DNA from: Pseudomonas abietaniphila
GTDB lineage: Bacteria; Pseudomonadota; Gammaproteobacteria; Pseudomonadales; Pseudomonadaceae
Direction: 5' to 3'
DNA length: 64,000 bases
Assembly (NCBI RefSeq): GCF_900100795.1
Contig: NZ_FNCO01000005.1
Span: 62,001-126,000 of the forward strand
Of this stretch, positions 9,321 to 17,741 are shown one piece after another. Position 1 is the first letter of the stretch; each line of letters begins with the position of its first letter. A program made the position numbers and the translations under genes. The notes under the pieces were generated by a model. It was given only the letters and a program-made list of their open reading frames with translations, did not search any database and had not been told where the DNA came from.

Positions 9321-9355
9321 GGGGCTCGGCGCTACAGGCGTCGAGCCCCTTTTTC
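9321..9355 (+). terminator. Intrinsic terminator after prc
   Basis: A 12-bp stem (GGGGCTCGGCGC with GCGTCGAGCCCC, one G-T pair), loop TACAG, then TTTTT. It lies immediately upstream of the EAL/GGDEF gene, which must therefore have its own promoter or depend on read-through. Confidence 0.9.
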
Positions 9356-9371
9356 TTGCCCCGAGATAGCC

Positions 9372-11165
9372 ATGACCGTGACCGAACAGCTGAGCGCATT
9401 GAGTGCGATTCTGACTCACCGCGACTTGTCCAGTCTGTTCCAACCGATTGTGTCGCTGTCGGACCGTCGTATTCTCGGCTACGAAGCCCTGACCCGAGGT
9501 CCGTCCAACAGCGCGCTGCACTCCCCTGTCAGTCTGTTCGCCGTGGCCCGCCAGGCCGGTCGCCTGAGTGAACTGGAACTGGCCTGTCGCGAGTCCGCTT
9601 GTCGTCGCTTCGGCGAGCAGAAGCTGGAAGGCAAACTGTTCCTGAACATCTCGCCCGAATCGCTTCTGGAGCCTTCGCACCCACCGGGGCGCACGCTTCA
9701 GCTTTTACAGCGCTATGGCATTCCGCCGAGCCAAGTGGTGATCGAGCTGACCGAGCAGACGCCCACCGATGATTTTGGCCTGCTGTACAACGCGCTTTAC
9801 CACTACCGCGACATGGGGTTTTCGATTGCGCTGGATGACTTGGGCGCCGGCTACTCGAGCCTGCGGCTGTGGTCCGAATTGCGTCCGGATTACGTCAAGA
9901 TCGATCGGCACTTCATCGACGGTATTCATCAGGATGCCGTGAAGCGCGAATTCGTCGGCTCCATGTTGCAGATGGCCAAAGCCTCGCGGGCACTGGTCAT
10001 CGCCGAGGGCATCGAGCTGCAAGAAGAGCTGGCGGTGCTGATCGACATGGGCGTCGAGCTGGTCCAGGGCTATTTGCTGTGCCGCCCGCAAGAACACCCG
10101 CCGCGCGATGCCCGTGCGCTGCTGCCCAAGATCGACCCCACGGCCGTGGTGCTGACTGAAGAAGGCAGCGACCTGAGCGCACTCCTCAACTCGGTGCCCG
10201 CGGTGCAGCAAACCACGCCGACGGCCGCGGTGCTGGAGGCCTTTCGCAAGCAGGCGAACCTTAATTCTCTGGCGGTGCTGGATGACCAACAGCACCCGAT
10301 CGGCATCGTCCACCGGCACACCTTGTCGGACGTTCTCCTGCAGCCGTTCGCGACCGAGATCTACGCGCGCAAGCCCATCAGCCGACTGATGAGCGACGAC
10401 TTCCTAGCGGTGGAGTTGAGCCAGTCGTTGCAACAGGTCAGCCGATTGATCACCAGCCGTGCGCGGCAACGCATCGAAGAAGATTTCATCATCATGCAGC
10501 ACGGCGTGTATCTGGGGCTGGGCCGGGTGATCGACGTTCTTAAGCTGATCACCGAGCTGAAGATCCAGCAAGCCCGCTACGCCAATCCACTGACCCTGCT
10601 GCCGGGCAACGTGCCGATCCAGCAGTGCCTGACGCGCTTGCTGCAACAGGGCCGCGAGTCGATGATCTGCTACGTCGACATCGACAGCTTCAAACCCTTC
10701 AACGACATCTACGGTTACGGCCGGGGCGATGAAGTGTTGTTGTGCCTGGCGCAATGCCTGAACGACCGCATCGATCCCAGCCGCGACTTCGTCGGCCATA
10801 TCGGGGGCGACGATTTCCTGATGGTGCTAGGCTCAGACGACTGGCGCAAACGTTTGAACCTGCTGCTGGAAGATTTTCAGAACCAGTGCCGACGCTTCTA
10901 CCGCGCCGAGCATCTGGAAGCGGGCTGCTTCGTCGCCCTCAACCGCCAGGGTCAACGCCAGGAATTTGCGCTGCTGTCGTTGTCGGTCGGCGTGGTGCAC
11001 CTGCACCCAGAGGTCTGCAGCAGCCTGGACGCCAGCCAACTGGCCGAACTCGCCTCACAGGCCAAACACCACGCCAAAGACGTAATCGGCGCCAGCGTGC
11101 ATGTGATCGACACGCTGGCGGTGGAAGTGATGGCTGCGTTGAATCAGGCGATTTCGGGGAGTTGA
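9372..11165 (+). CDS. Cyclic di-GMP enzyme: EAL - CBS pair - GGDEF
   Basis: 597 residues, no signal peptide or membrane segment, so cytoplasmic. The EAL domain is N-terminal (residues about 15-250) with the signature residues in place: E38 in 'EALTR', 'FLNIS', 'ELTEQ', 'DDLGAGYSS', 'VKIDR', 'AEGIE' and 'QGYL'. A CBS-domain pair spans about 270-390. The GGDEF domain is C-terminal with 'GGDDF' at 478-482, a permitted active-site variant; I see no canonical RxxD inhibitory site at the usual place before it. The order EAL-CBS-GGDEF is the reverse of most bifunctional proteins. The CBS pair suggests control by an adenine nucleotide or similar ligand. The net activity, phosphodiesterase or cyclase, cannot be read from sequence, but both sites look intact. 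Confidence 0.88.
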   Translation: MTVTEQLSALSAILTHRDLSSLFQPIVSLSDRRILGYEALTRGPSNSALHSPVSLFAVARQAGRLSELELACRESACRRFGEQKLEGKLFLNISPESLLEPSHPPGRTLQLLQRYGIPPSQVVIELTEQTPTDDFGLLYNALYHYRDMGFSIALDDLGAGYSSLRLWSELRPDYVKIDRHFIDGIHQDAVKREFVGSMLQMAKASRALVIAEGIELQEELAVLIDMGVELVQGYLLCRPQEHPPRDARALLPKIDPTAVVLTEEGSDLSALLNSVPAVQQTTPTAAVLEAFRKQANLNSLAVLDDQQHPIGIVHRHTLSDVLLQPFATEIYARKPISRLMSDDFLAVELSQSLQQVSRLITSRARQRIEEDFIIMQHGVYLGLGRVIDVLKLITELKIQQARYANPLTLLPGNVPIQQCLTRLLQQGRESMICYVDIDSFKPFNDIYGYGRGDEVLLCLAQCLNDRIDPSRDFVGHIGGDDFLMVLGSDDWRKRLNLLLEDFQNQCRRFYRAEHLEAGCFVALNRQGQRQEFALLSLSVGVVHLHPEVCSSLDASQLAELASQAKHHAKDVIGASVHVIDTLAVEVMAALNQAISGS

Positions 11166-11215
11166 TCCCCATCGTCGCGCGGTGTCAGACACCCTATACG
11201 TTCCAGCGCCACCGC

Positions 11216-11242
11216 ATTCGCCAGCAAGCCGGCTCCTACAGA
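11216..11242. repeat. REP element, family B (downstream side of the transposase gene)
   Basis: ATTCGCCAGCAAGCCGGCTC then CTACAG, the reverse complement of the family-B head. The partner arm to the left is degraded (remnant GTGTCAGACACC near 11182). Confidence 0.8.
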
Positions 11243-11304
11243 CGCAAGCGCAGGCGCGTATCGGTAAGACGGAGGCATCCAGCCCCTACAGACTGCTGCC
11301 TTAT

Positions 11305-11763
11305 TCAAACCCAGATTGCATCCCACAAAGAGTAGTCATGAACCCGCCTGACCAGCCCCGCGCGTAACGGATTGGCAAGGATATAGCGAGCGACCGTCAG
11401 TACATCTTCTTCTCGTCTAAGAGCCCGATCATGAAAGCCTCTTTGCCAGAATTGGCCTGATCGTTTCAGGTGCGCATTGATGTTGCGGGCCGCACGGGAT
11501 TTGGTTGCCAATGCCAGGGTAGAAAGGTCGCTGTGTCTAAGGTCAATTAGCCAGTGAAAATGATCCGGCATCACGACCCAGGCTAATGACTCTACCCAGC
11601 AGTCCAATTGCGCCTGACGAAATTGATGCACCAACAACCGCCCCGCTCTTAGATCATTAAAGAACGGTTCACGGTTATAAGTGACGGCGGTTATCAGATA
11701 GATCTGGCCGTTTTGAGAGTAACGACCGCTGCGAAGTTGAGCGCCATGGTAGATCTCTGTCAT
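11305..11763 (-). CDS. REP-associated tyrosine transposase (RAYT, IS200/IS605-related)
   Basis: 152 residues. The HUH metal-binding motif is present as 'VMPDHFHWLI' and the likely catalytic tyrosine lies in 'ARYILANPLRAGLV'; 'FWQRGFHDRAL' is also typical of RAYTs. These enzymes nick single-stranded REP sequences and are held responsible for spreading REP doublets (family knowledge). Family-B REPs sit on both sides (11216-11242 and 11926-11998), as expected for a RAYT and its own repeats. The ATG at 11763 is preferred; an in-frame TTG at 11793 would add ten residues. It looks intact and is present as a single domesticated copy without IS ends. Confidence 0.9.
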   Translation of the reverse strand: MTEIYHGAQLRSGRYSQNGQIYLITAVTYNREPFFNDLRAGRLLVHQFRQAQLDCWVESLAWVVMPDHFHWLIDLRHSDLSTLALATKSRAARNINAHLKRSGQFWQRGFHDRALRREEDVLTVARYILANPLRAGLVRRVHDYSLWDAIWV

Positions 11764-11925
11764 TCGCTTGCTCTTTGTCGGATGAGAAGACAAAAAGCGT
11801 ACAGCGGCGAGTTCAAACTGGTGTTAACGATCTGCTTCAGGATGTGAATGCCCCGCCGTGCTCGCCCGATCGCGGCGGTTAAACCCATCGTGTCGGCGTA
11901 TCTTCATGGTCCCTGACGCCGGATG

Positions 11926-11998
11926 CCTGTAGGAGCCGGCTTGCTGGCGAACGCGGTGTGTCAGCCAACATCGATGCAGCTGGACTGACACGATTTCG
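11926..11998. repeat. REP doublet, family B (upstream side of the transposase gene)
   Basis: CTGTAGGAGCCGGCTTGCTG followed by GCGAACGCGGTGTGTCAG and a partially decayed partner (CTGACACGATTTCGC). With the copy at 11216 it brackets the RAYT gene. Confidence 0.8.
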
Positions 11999-12026
11999 CA
12001 GTTACGGGCAGTGAACGACTTAAGAT

Positions 12027-12401
12027 TTACTCCGGCTTCGCCTCTTCCGGGTACTCGAACTCGAACACGCGGACCACTTCAGAGGCATGCCACGACGCTG
12101 CGGCGACGCCGTCGGAGGGGCCTGAAAAACGCCCGAGGCGTTCGGCGCATTCGAAGAAGCCGGTGCGTGGCAGGCGGCTGGCGCCCTGGCTGATGACCAG
12201 CGAACTGCGCAACGGTTGCTCGGCGCGGGCATCGATGGCAGCGAGGTGTTCGAGGGCTGCGGTCAGGGTTTGCATAGCCGGCGTGGGGAGTTGCAGGCGT
12301 TCCAATAGCGCGCGGTAAGTCACCAGATGCCGTTGCCGACGCGCCAGATCCAGCTCGGCCAACAGCGCGTCCCAATGCTGACGGCTGATGCGCACGCTCA
12401 C
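12027..12401 (-). CDS. Small protein of unknown function, possible winged-helix fold, second gene of a pair
   Basis: 124 residues. It begins at a GTG whose GTGA overlaps the TGA stop of the XRE-type gene, so the two are translationally coupled. The chain has the layout 'HLVTYRALLERLQLPTPAM - LTAALEHLAAIDA - PLRSSLVIS - LPRTGFFECAERLGRF', which resembles small winged-helix domains with the pattern V-T-Y-x-x-L / P-L-x-x-L-V-V / G-F; this likeness is from memory and not tested. The C-terminus is acidic ('EFEYPEEAKPE'). No signal peptide, membrane segment or catalytic motif is evident. Coupling to a DNA-binding partner suggests a toxin-antitoxin-like or regulatory pair, but nothing proves toxicity. 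Confidence 0.6.
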   Translation of the reverse strand: MSVRISRQHWDALLAELDLARRQRHLVTYRALLERLQLPTPAMQTLTAALEHLAAIDARAEQPLRSSLVISQGASRLPRTGFFECAERLGRFSGPSDGVAAASWHASEVVRVFEFEYPEEAKPE

Positions 12402-12748
12402 GGCTCACCTCGCCAGCCAGGGACGCCTAACTCCCAGGCCAGGCTTCGTAGAATAGCCGCGTCCGGCTGGCGCGTGCCGTTCTCGATCAACGCCAGGTAG
12501 GAAGGACTGATACCCACTGCGCGGGCAAGTTGCGCCAGCTCCAGTCCCTTGGCCTGACGCAGCGGGCCTAACTGATCAAAAGAGGGATAGTCGTTGGAAG
12601 CAGAAGCGGCTGAATCGACAGGCTGAGCAACGCAAGCGGGATTCTGCGACTGGACGCCGCCAGCCGCCTGCAACAACGCCTGATACTGCGCCCAAGGCAG
12701 CACCGCGTATTCCGGCTCTCCATCGCGAGAAATAACCTGAAGATCCAT
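12398..12748 (-). CDS. XRE-family DNA-binding protein with an antitoxin-like N-terminal strand
   Basis: 116 residues from an ATG at 12748 preceded by GGGGGTGG. The C-terminal half is a helix-turn-helix of the XRE/Cro type ('LRQAKGLELAQLARAVGISPSYLALIENGTRQPDAAIL' in segments). The N-terminal 'VISRDGEPEYAVLPWAQYQALL' resembles the short beta-alpha start of Phd/YefM-like antitoxin domains, joined by a Ser/Ala/Gln-rich linker. It would bind DNA as a dimer, probably its own promoter. It is translationally coupled to the 124-residue gene downstream. The frame is open upstream to 12994, but that extension has no codon bias typical of the region and overlaps the YkvA-like gene. Confidence 0.75.
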   Translation of the reverse strand: MDLQVISRDGEPEYAVLPWAQYQALLQAAGGVQSQNPACVAQPVDSAASASNDYPSFDQLGPLRQAKGLELAQLARAVGISPSYLALIENGTRQPDAAILRSLAWELGVPGWRGEP

Positions 12749-12890
12749 ACCACCCCCTGTAGGACAAAAAACTGTTTCTTGTAGTCTTTTTCTTTGTATT
12801 GGCGGCATCTTAACAGTGGAAGGGCAGAACTTGCGTGCACCTGATCGACACGGCTTTCTCAGATGCGACTTTTTCCGAAGGTTTTTTGGA

Positions 12891-13340
12891 TCAATCTTTC
12901 TTTTCTTGCTCCAGCAACCTCGGTGTTGGCGGCAACCGCTCGACCACCGCCAGTTTCTCGGGGTTCTGACGCGCGCGCCACGCGCGGAATGCATTGAGCT
13001 CGGCCTCGAGGTTTTTCATTACCCAAGCCAGAACGGCGATGTCATCGAGCATGCCCAGACCGGGTATCCAGTCGGGAATCGCATCCAGCGGACTGAGGAA
13101 ATACATCAGCCCCGCGACCACCGACAAGATTGCCTTGCCACTGATGGCGCGATACTCGCCCCGCCAGTAGGCCAGACAGAGCGCCTGAAGCAGTTTCAGA
13201 TCGTCCTTGAGCTTTCCTAACCGGTTGCCTTCACTGGCAGCCTTGCCCGCCACAGCGAACAACAAAGCGGGCAACCGGCCTGCCGCCATCAGCCGCTTGG
13301 CCATGGGCAGGTAACGAATGAAGTTCCAGGGTGCTTTCAT
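12891..13340 (-). CDS. YkvA/DUF1232 family protein
   Basis: 149 residues. The DUF1232 core is clear: 'MYFLSPLDAIPDWIPGLGMLDDIAVLAWV' in segments, with the conserved SPLDAIPD and G-x-x-DD-x-x-V elements. One or two moderately hydrophobic helices ('LSVVAGLMYFL', 'RLPALLFAVAG') suggest peripheral or single-pass membrane association. The family has no assigned activity. The start at 13340 is preceded by CTGGAG; a start at 13382 would add 14 residues without a better ribosome site. The C-terminus is rich in Glu/Lys. The gene stands alone between the XRE pair and the FKBP lipoprotein gene. Confidence 0.75.
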   Translation of the reverse strand: MKAPWNFIRYLPMAKRLMAAGRLPALLFAVAGKAASEGNRLGKLKDDLKLLQALCLAYWRGEYRAISGKAILSVVAGLMYFLSPLDAIPDWIPGLGMLDDIAVLAWVMKNLEAELNAFRAWRARQNPEKLAVVERLPPTPRLLEQEKKD

Positions 13341-13699
13341 ATTCACTCCAGCGATATCGATAAAAATCGACCTGACGGTCAATCGCTACGGTGGGAAGAC
13401 CCCTCATCCAAACAGGGAGCCTCACGCAAACAAGGTTATCCACACAAATTGTGGATAACCTTGTGAACAGACCCGCTATTCGGCGCTGGAGCGCCCGTGC
13501 CATAGGGGTTTTGCTTAAATCGCGCGTTTTTTACTCATATCACTAAACGTAAAAACCGTTGACTTGGGTGGATGTCGAGGCTACCGAGCCTTGCTTTAAG
13601 ACTCTGCGTATCGACAAAAAATCTCGACATTTGCCCGGTCCGCCAACGGTATTGGGACTCTAGCCACCCTGCCCGGTTCGATTTCTTTTCGACAAAAAT

Positions 13700-13728
13700 G
13701 AAAATGCCCCGTCTAGACGGGGCATTTC
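13700..13728 (-). terminator. Intrinsic terminator after the FKBP gene
   Basis: AAATGCCCCGTC and GACGGGGCATTT form a near-perfect palindromic stem; on the minus strand it is followed by TTCATTTTTG. It ends the transcript of the gene at 13754-14548. Confidence 0.85.
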
Positions 13729-13753
13729 GTACAAGCGGCAATCGAGGTGTCGA

Positions 13754-14548
13754 TTACTTCTTGGCTGCAGGCTTCGCAGGTTCTGGAGCCGGTGCAGCGT
13801 CTTCTTCCTCGTCCGCGCCGGCAGCGCCGCCAGCGGCGTCGTTACCTGCAGCAGCCGGGTCCTTGATACCCAGCAGTTCCAGATCGAATACCAGCACCGA
13901 GTTGGCCGGAATCATTGGACTTGGGCTTTGCGCGCCGTAAGCCAGTTCGCTAGGAATGTAGAGCTTGATCTTCTCGCCGACGTGCATCAGTTGCAGGCCT
14001 TCGACCCAACCCGGGATCACACCGCTGACCGGCAGATCGATCGGGCTACCGCGCTCAACCGAGCTGTCGAACACTTTGCCGTCAGTCAGCTTGCCTTCGT
14101 AGTGAACGGTCACGACGTCAGTAGGCTTGGGTACCGGACCGTCAGCCTTCTTGATGATTTCGTATTGCAGGCCGGAAGCGGTGGTCGTGACTTCCTTGCG
14201 CTTGCCGTTTTCTTCGAGGAATTTCTTGCCGGCAGCTGCCGACTCTTCGCTCATTTTGGCCATGCGCTCTTCAGCACGCTTCTGCAGCTCGCCGAAGGCT
14301 GCGACCAGCTCTTCGTCTTTGAGCTTCTGCTCTTTCTTGCCGACGGCGTCTTCGATACCCAGCGCTACGGCTTTGGAATCCAGATCGTCCATGCCCTCTT
14401 GAGCCAGGCTTTTGCCCATGTTCAAGCCGATGCCGTAAGAGGCTTTTTGTGCCGGGGTTTTCAGCTCTACTGTGCTGGCTTGCTTATCGCAGCCCGCGAG
14501 TACCAGACCGACCAGGGCAATCGCCGCTGCCAACCGATGCTGTTTCAT
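13754..14548 (-). CDS. FKBP-type peptidyl-prolyl isomerase, lipoprotein (FkpA/Mip-like)
   Basis: 264 residues. A lipobox 'LAGC' sits at 17-20 after a short hydrophobic segment, so the mature protein begins at Cys20; the next residue is Asp, the E. coli inner-membrane retention signal, though Pseudomonas sorting depends more on later residues. Residues about 30-130 form the helical dimerisation domain ('KASYGIGLNMGKSLAQEG' in part) and about 135-245 the FKBP fold ('DVVTVHYEGKLTDGKVFDSS', 'VIPGWVEGLQLM', 'IPANSVLVFDLELLGI' in segments). It catalyses cis-trans isomerisation of proline bonds and acts as a periplasmic chaperone. The tail is rich in Ala/Glu/Asp/Pro. The start is set by AAGGAAACAGG just upstream. 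Confidence 0.88.
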   Translation of the reverse strand: MKQHRLAAAIALVGLVLAGCDKQASTVELKTPAQKASYGIGLNMGKSLAQEGMDDLDSKAVALGIEDAVGKKEQKLKDEELVAAFGELQKRAEERMAKMSEESAAAGKKFLEENGKRKEVTTTASGLQYEIIKKADGPVPKPTDVVTVHYEGKLTDGKVFDSSVERGSPIDLPVSGVIPGWVEGLQLMHVGEKIKLYIPSELAYGAQSPSPMIPANSVLVFDLELLGIKDPAAAGNDAAGGAAGADEEEDAAPAPEPAKPAAKK

Positions 14549-14941
14549 CCTGTTTCCTTGTTCATGCGCCAATAGGGCAAACGAGTAAAGCCGCGAGCTT
14601 ATCAGGCCGCCGCGATCAATGGCTACCGGCATGAGAGGGGGAAAAGGCAGATAAGTTCAGGTAACCAAAGGTTTTCTTGTTCCATCGAGAAAACCGTTCA
14701 GTTTTGGTTCAGGCCACTGTCAGAAAAAAGCATTTCGGGCGCAGGAATCGTCCGGCGGCGGTAAACGCAGGAGATGCCGTCACGGTTCACTATTTCGCAA
14801 TAAAGCACTTTTCAGCCGCGCATTTATGCCCTCTTCGCGCATGGACAAGCCAGTACATTAAGTGAGCATGGTCCCGCAGAGCGACCGATAACAAAACCTC
14901 CAGCTCGCTTATGAAATCTGCCAACCATCCGGAGTCTTCAC
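14549..14941. other. Divergent intergenic region with a large hairpin
   Basis: No gene is supported here. A nested inverted repeat is seen: AACCAAA (14663) with TTTGGTT (14703), and inside it GGTTTTCT (14670-14677) with AGAAAACC (14688-14695). It lies between the FKBP gene (-) and the ABC importer (+) and may be an operator or attenuator for either. The stretch from 14720 to 14941 shows nothing else I can name. Confidence 0.4.
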
Positions 14942-15994
14942 ATGAATAAAACGCGTAGCAAAGTTTTCAGACTGGCGAGCCTGGCGCTGCTGATCGGTGG
15001 CACTTCTCAGGCGTTTGCCGAAGACATCACATTCGTGTCCCAGGGTGGCGCCTATCAAGAAGCCCAGAGCAAGGCGATCCTGGAACCCGCGGCAAAACGA
15101 CTGGGGCTGACGCTCAAGCAAGACAGCTCGCCCAAGGCATACCCTGTCATCAAGACTCAGGTTGAAAGCGGCAAGGTCACGTGGGATGTGGTGGACCTGC
15201 CCACCGGTGACTGCATTCGCGGTGAGGCCGAAGGTCTGTTCGAAAAACTCGACCCGAGCCTGATCCCAAATGCCGCACAGTTGCCCGCCAATCTGAAAGA
15301 TGACTACAGCGTCGGCTACATCAGCTATTCCACCGTGCTTGCCTATCGCACCGATGCGTTCAAAGGCAAGGAAGCGCCCAAGACCTGGGCCGATTTCTGG
15401 GATACGAAAAAATACCCCGGCCAACGCTCGCTGCGTAACCTGCCTCGCCCTACGCTGGAGATAGCGCTGATGGCCGACGGCGTGCCCGCCGATAAACTCT
15501 ATCCGCTGGACGTCGACCGGGCCTTCCGCAAGCTTGAGCAAATCAAACCGGACATCGCGACCTGGTGGACCTCGGGTGGCCAGTCCGCACAACTGATCAG
15601 CGACGGCGAAGTGGACATGATCCAGGCCTGGAACGGTCGCATCAGTGCGGTACAGGCCGCAGGCGCCCCGGTGGCGTTCGATTACAACCAGGGCGTACTG
15701 GAAACCAACTCGCTGTGCGTGCTCAAGGGCACCCCGCACAAGGCGGCTGCGATGAAATTCGTCAATGAAGCCATCGACGCAAAGCTACAGGCCGCGCTGC
15801 CGATGATCATCGATTACGGTCCGCTGAATCCGGAAGCTTTCAAGACCGGCGTGATACCGGCCGAGCGTGAAGCCAAGCTGCCGTCGGCTCCGGAAAACCT
15901 GTCGCGCCAGGCGCTGCTTTCCGCCCAATGGTGGGCGTCGGATGCGGGCGTCAAAGCCGAAGAGCGCTGGTTGTCCTTCGTTCAGAAAAAGTAA
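14942..15994 (+). CDS. Periplasmic binding protein of a polyamine-type ABC importer (PotD family)
   Basis: 350 residues. Signal peptide at 1-26 ('LASLALLIGGTSQAFAED', cleavage after AFA). The mature chain opens 'DITFVSQGGAYQEAQ', typical of the PotD/extracellular solute-binding family 1 subgroup used for polyamines, opines and related amines. It binds substrate in the periplasm and delivers it to the permeases encoded next. It is first gene of a run binding protein - permease - permease, with gabD, the ATPase and gabT downstream on the same strand. A clear paralogue lies at 31392-32441. GGAG precedes the start (CCGGAGTCTTCAC ATG). The precise ligand is unknown; proximity of GabT/GabD and an amine oxidase favours an amine or amino acid derivative. 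Confidence 0.85.
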   Translation: MNKTRSKVFRLASLALLIGGTSQAFAEDITFVSQGGAYQEAQSKAILEPAAKRLGLTLKQDSSPKAYPVIKTQVESGKVTWDVVDLPTGDCIRGEAEGLFEKLDPSLIPNAAQLPANLKDDYSVGYISYSTVLAYRTDAFKGKEAPKTWADFWDTKKYPGQRSLRNLPRPTLEIALMADGVPADKLYPLDVDRAFRKLEQIKPDIATWWTSGGQSAQLISDGEVDMIQAWNGRISAVQAAGAPVAFDYNQGVLETNSLCVLKGTPHKAAAMKFVNEAIDAKLQAALPMIIDYGPLNPEAFKTGVIPAEREAKLPSAPENLSRQALLSAQWWASDAGVKAEERWLSFVQKK

Positions 15995-16005
15995 TGGGAG
16001 GACCT

Positions 16006-16932
16006 ATGTCCAATGCATATCTCGCCAAATCCCTGCCTGACTCCAGCGATCCGCTTGCGCCGCCGTTGACCAGTGAACACGCGCTGGCACGTGAGGAGCG
16101 CAAGGAAAACACCTCGATGCTGTTGCTGCTCACGCCGGCGCTGGTGATGGTGGTGGTTCTGCTGATCATGCCGCTGTGCTGGCTGGCGTTTCAGTCCGTT
16201 CAGACCGAAGAGGGATTTTCCCTGGCCAACTACGCCAGGATTTTTCAGGAGACGATCTACTGGGACACGTTTGCGCTGACCTTCAAGATCAGTTTCATGG
16301 TCACGATTCTGTCCATCTTCATGGGCTTTCCCATTGCCTACGCGGCGTCGCGACTTCATGGCTTCTGGGCCAATCTGGTGCTGATCTGCGTGATCCTGCC
16401 GTTCTGGACCAGCGTGCTGGTGCGCTCTTACGCCTGGCTGGTGCTGCTGCAGCGTCGCGGCCTGGTCAACCAGACACTGATCGACCTGGGCATCATCGAT
16501 CAGCCGCTCAACCTGATGCACAACACCACCGGCACCGTGATCGGCACGTTGCATGTGATGCTGCCTTTCATGGTCCTGCCGCTGTATTCGGTCATGAAGA
16601 AGATTCCGCAAGACCTGATGCAGGCCTCGGAGAGTCTGGGCGCCAAACCCTTCTATACCTTCCGCAGGGTGTTTTTGCCGATGGCCGCCCCGGGGATCAT
16701 GGCGGGTTCCATTCTGGTGTTCGTGATCTGCCTGGGCTTTTTCATCACCCCTGAACTGCTGGGCGGTGGCCGCACGATCCTGGTGTCGATGCTGGTGCAA
16801 CGCAACGTCGAGCTTTACCACGCCTGGGGCGCGGCCAGCGCAGTCGGCCTGGTGCTGCTGTTCGTGGTGTTCCTGATCTTCTGGGGCATCAACCGCTTCA
16901 TCCCCATCGAACGCATTCTGGGAGCGCGCTAA
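16006..16932 (+). CDS. ABC importer permease 1 (PotB-like)
   Basis: 308 residues with six hydrophobic segments: a first helix near residue 40 ('MLLLLTPALVMVVVLLIMPL') followed by a periplasmic loop and five more. The EAA loop that docks on the ATPase is present as 'ASESLGAKPFYTFRRVFLPM'. It forms half of the transmembrane channel in the inner membrane. The start at 16006 follows GGGAGGACCT and lies 11 bases after the binding-protein stop, so the genes are co-transcribed. It pairs with the next permease. Confidence 0.88.
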   Translation: MSNAYLAKSLPDSSDPLAPPLTSEHALAREERKENTSMLLLLTPALVMVVVLLIMPLCWLAFQSVQTEEGFSLANYARIFQETIYWDTFALTFKISFMVTILSIFMGFPIAYAASRLHGFWANLVLICVILPFWTSVLVRSYAWLVLLQRRGLVNQTLIDLGIIDQPLNLMHNTTGTVIGTLHVMLPFMVLPLYSVMKKIPQDLMQASESLGAKPFYTFRRVFLPMAAPGIMAGSILVFVICLGFFITPELLGGGRTILVSMLVQRNVELYHAWGAASAVGLVLLFVVFLIFWGINRFIPIERILGAR

Positions 16933-17730
16933 ATGAACCTGCTTGCCAACCTGCGTCACCTCAAAGTCTCGCACCTGCTGTTCACGGTGGTGGTGGCCGC
17001 GATCCTGTTGTACCTGATCATCCCCGTGCTGATCGTCGTCCCGATGTCGTTTTCCGAAGCGCGCTTCTTGCAGTTCCCGCCCAAGCAGTGGTCACTCCAC
17101 TGGTACGAAGCGTTCTTCAACAGTGTGGAGTGGATGTCGGCCGCACGCGTCAGTCTGATCACCGCGTTTTTCACCATGGTGATCAGCCTGCCGATCGGCA
17201 TGGCCGCAGCGTACGCCATCAACAATTCGAGCCTGAAGATCGTGCGCACGCTGCAGATCATTCTGCTGCTGCCGATGATGGTCCCCATCATCCTTATCGC
17301 AGCGGGGGTGTTCTTCGTTTACGCACGCGTAGGTCTGATCAGCACCATGACCGGGCTGGTGCTGGCGCACATCATGCTGGCGCTGCCTTACGTGATCATT
17401 GCGCTGCTGGCGGGGTTGCGTAACTTCGACATGTCTCAGGAAATGGTTGCCCGCAGCCTGGGCATGAACCGCTTTCGGGCGTTCCTGGCCGTGACCCTGC
17501 CGCAGATCAAACCGAGCGTGGTCTCGGCCACGCTGTTTGCCTTCATCACCTCCCTGGATGAGACCGTGGTGGCCCTGTTCATCTCCGGCGGCGACAACCA
17601 GACCCTGACCAAGCGCATGTTCACGGCCCTGCGCGACGAGATCGACCCGACCATCGCGGCCATCAGTTCGATCCTGATCCTGGCGTCGTTGATCCTGGTG
17701 GTGATTGCCGGGCGCAACAAGCAGGGTTGA
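16933..17730 (+). CDS. ABC importer permease 2 (PotC-like)
   Basis: 265 residues, six predicted membrane helices, EAA loop 'ARSLGMNRFRAFLAVTLPQI'. The ATG begins immediately after the stop codon of permease 1, indicating tight co-translation. Second channel half of the importer. The family-A REP doublet follows and separates the transporter genes from gabD; the ATPase is not adjacent but lies 2 kb downstream. Confidence 0.88.
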   Translation: MNLLANLRHLKVSHLLFTVVVAAILLYLIIPVLIVVPMSFSEARFLQFPPKQWSLHWYEAFFNSVEWMSAARVSLITAFFTMVISLPIGMAAAYAINNSSLKIVRTLQIILLLPMMVPIILIAAGVFFVYARVGLISTMTGLVLAHIMLALPYVIIALLAGLRNFDMSQEMVARSLGMNRFRAFLAVTLPQIKPSVVSATLFAFITSLDETVVALFISGGDNQTLTKRMFTALRDEIDPTIAAISSILILASLILVVIAGRNKQG

Positions 17731-17741
17731 GACCCTCGCAA

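Noticed and set aside
15982..16974. A 330-codon frame antisense to permease 1
   Set aside because: His/Gln-rich shadow of a membrane protein gene.
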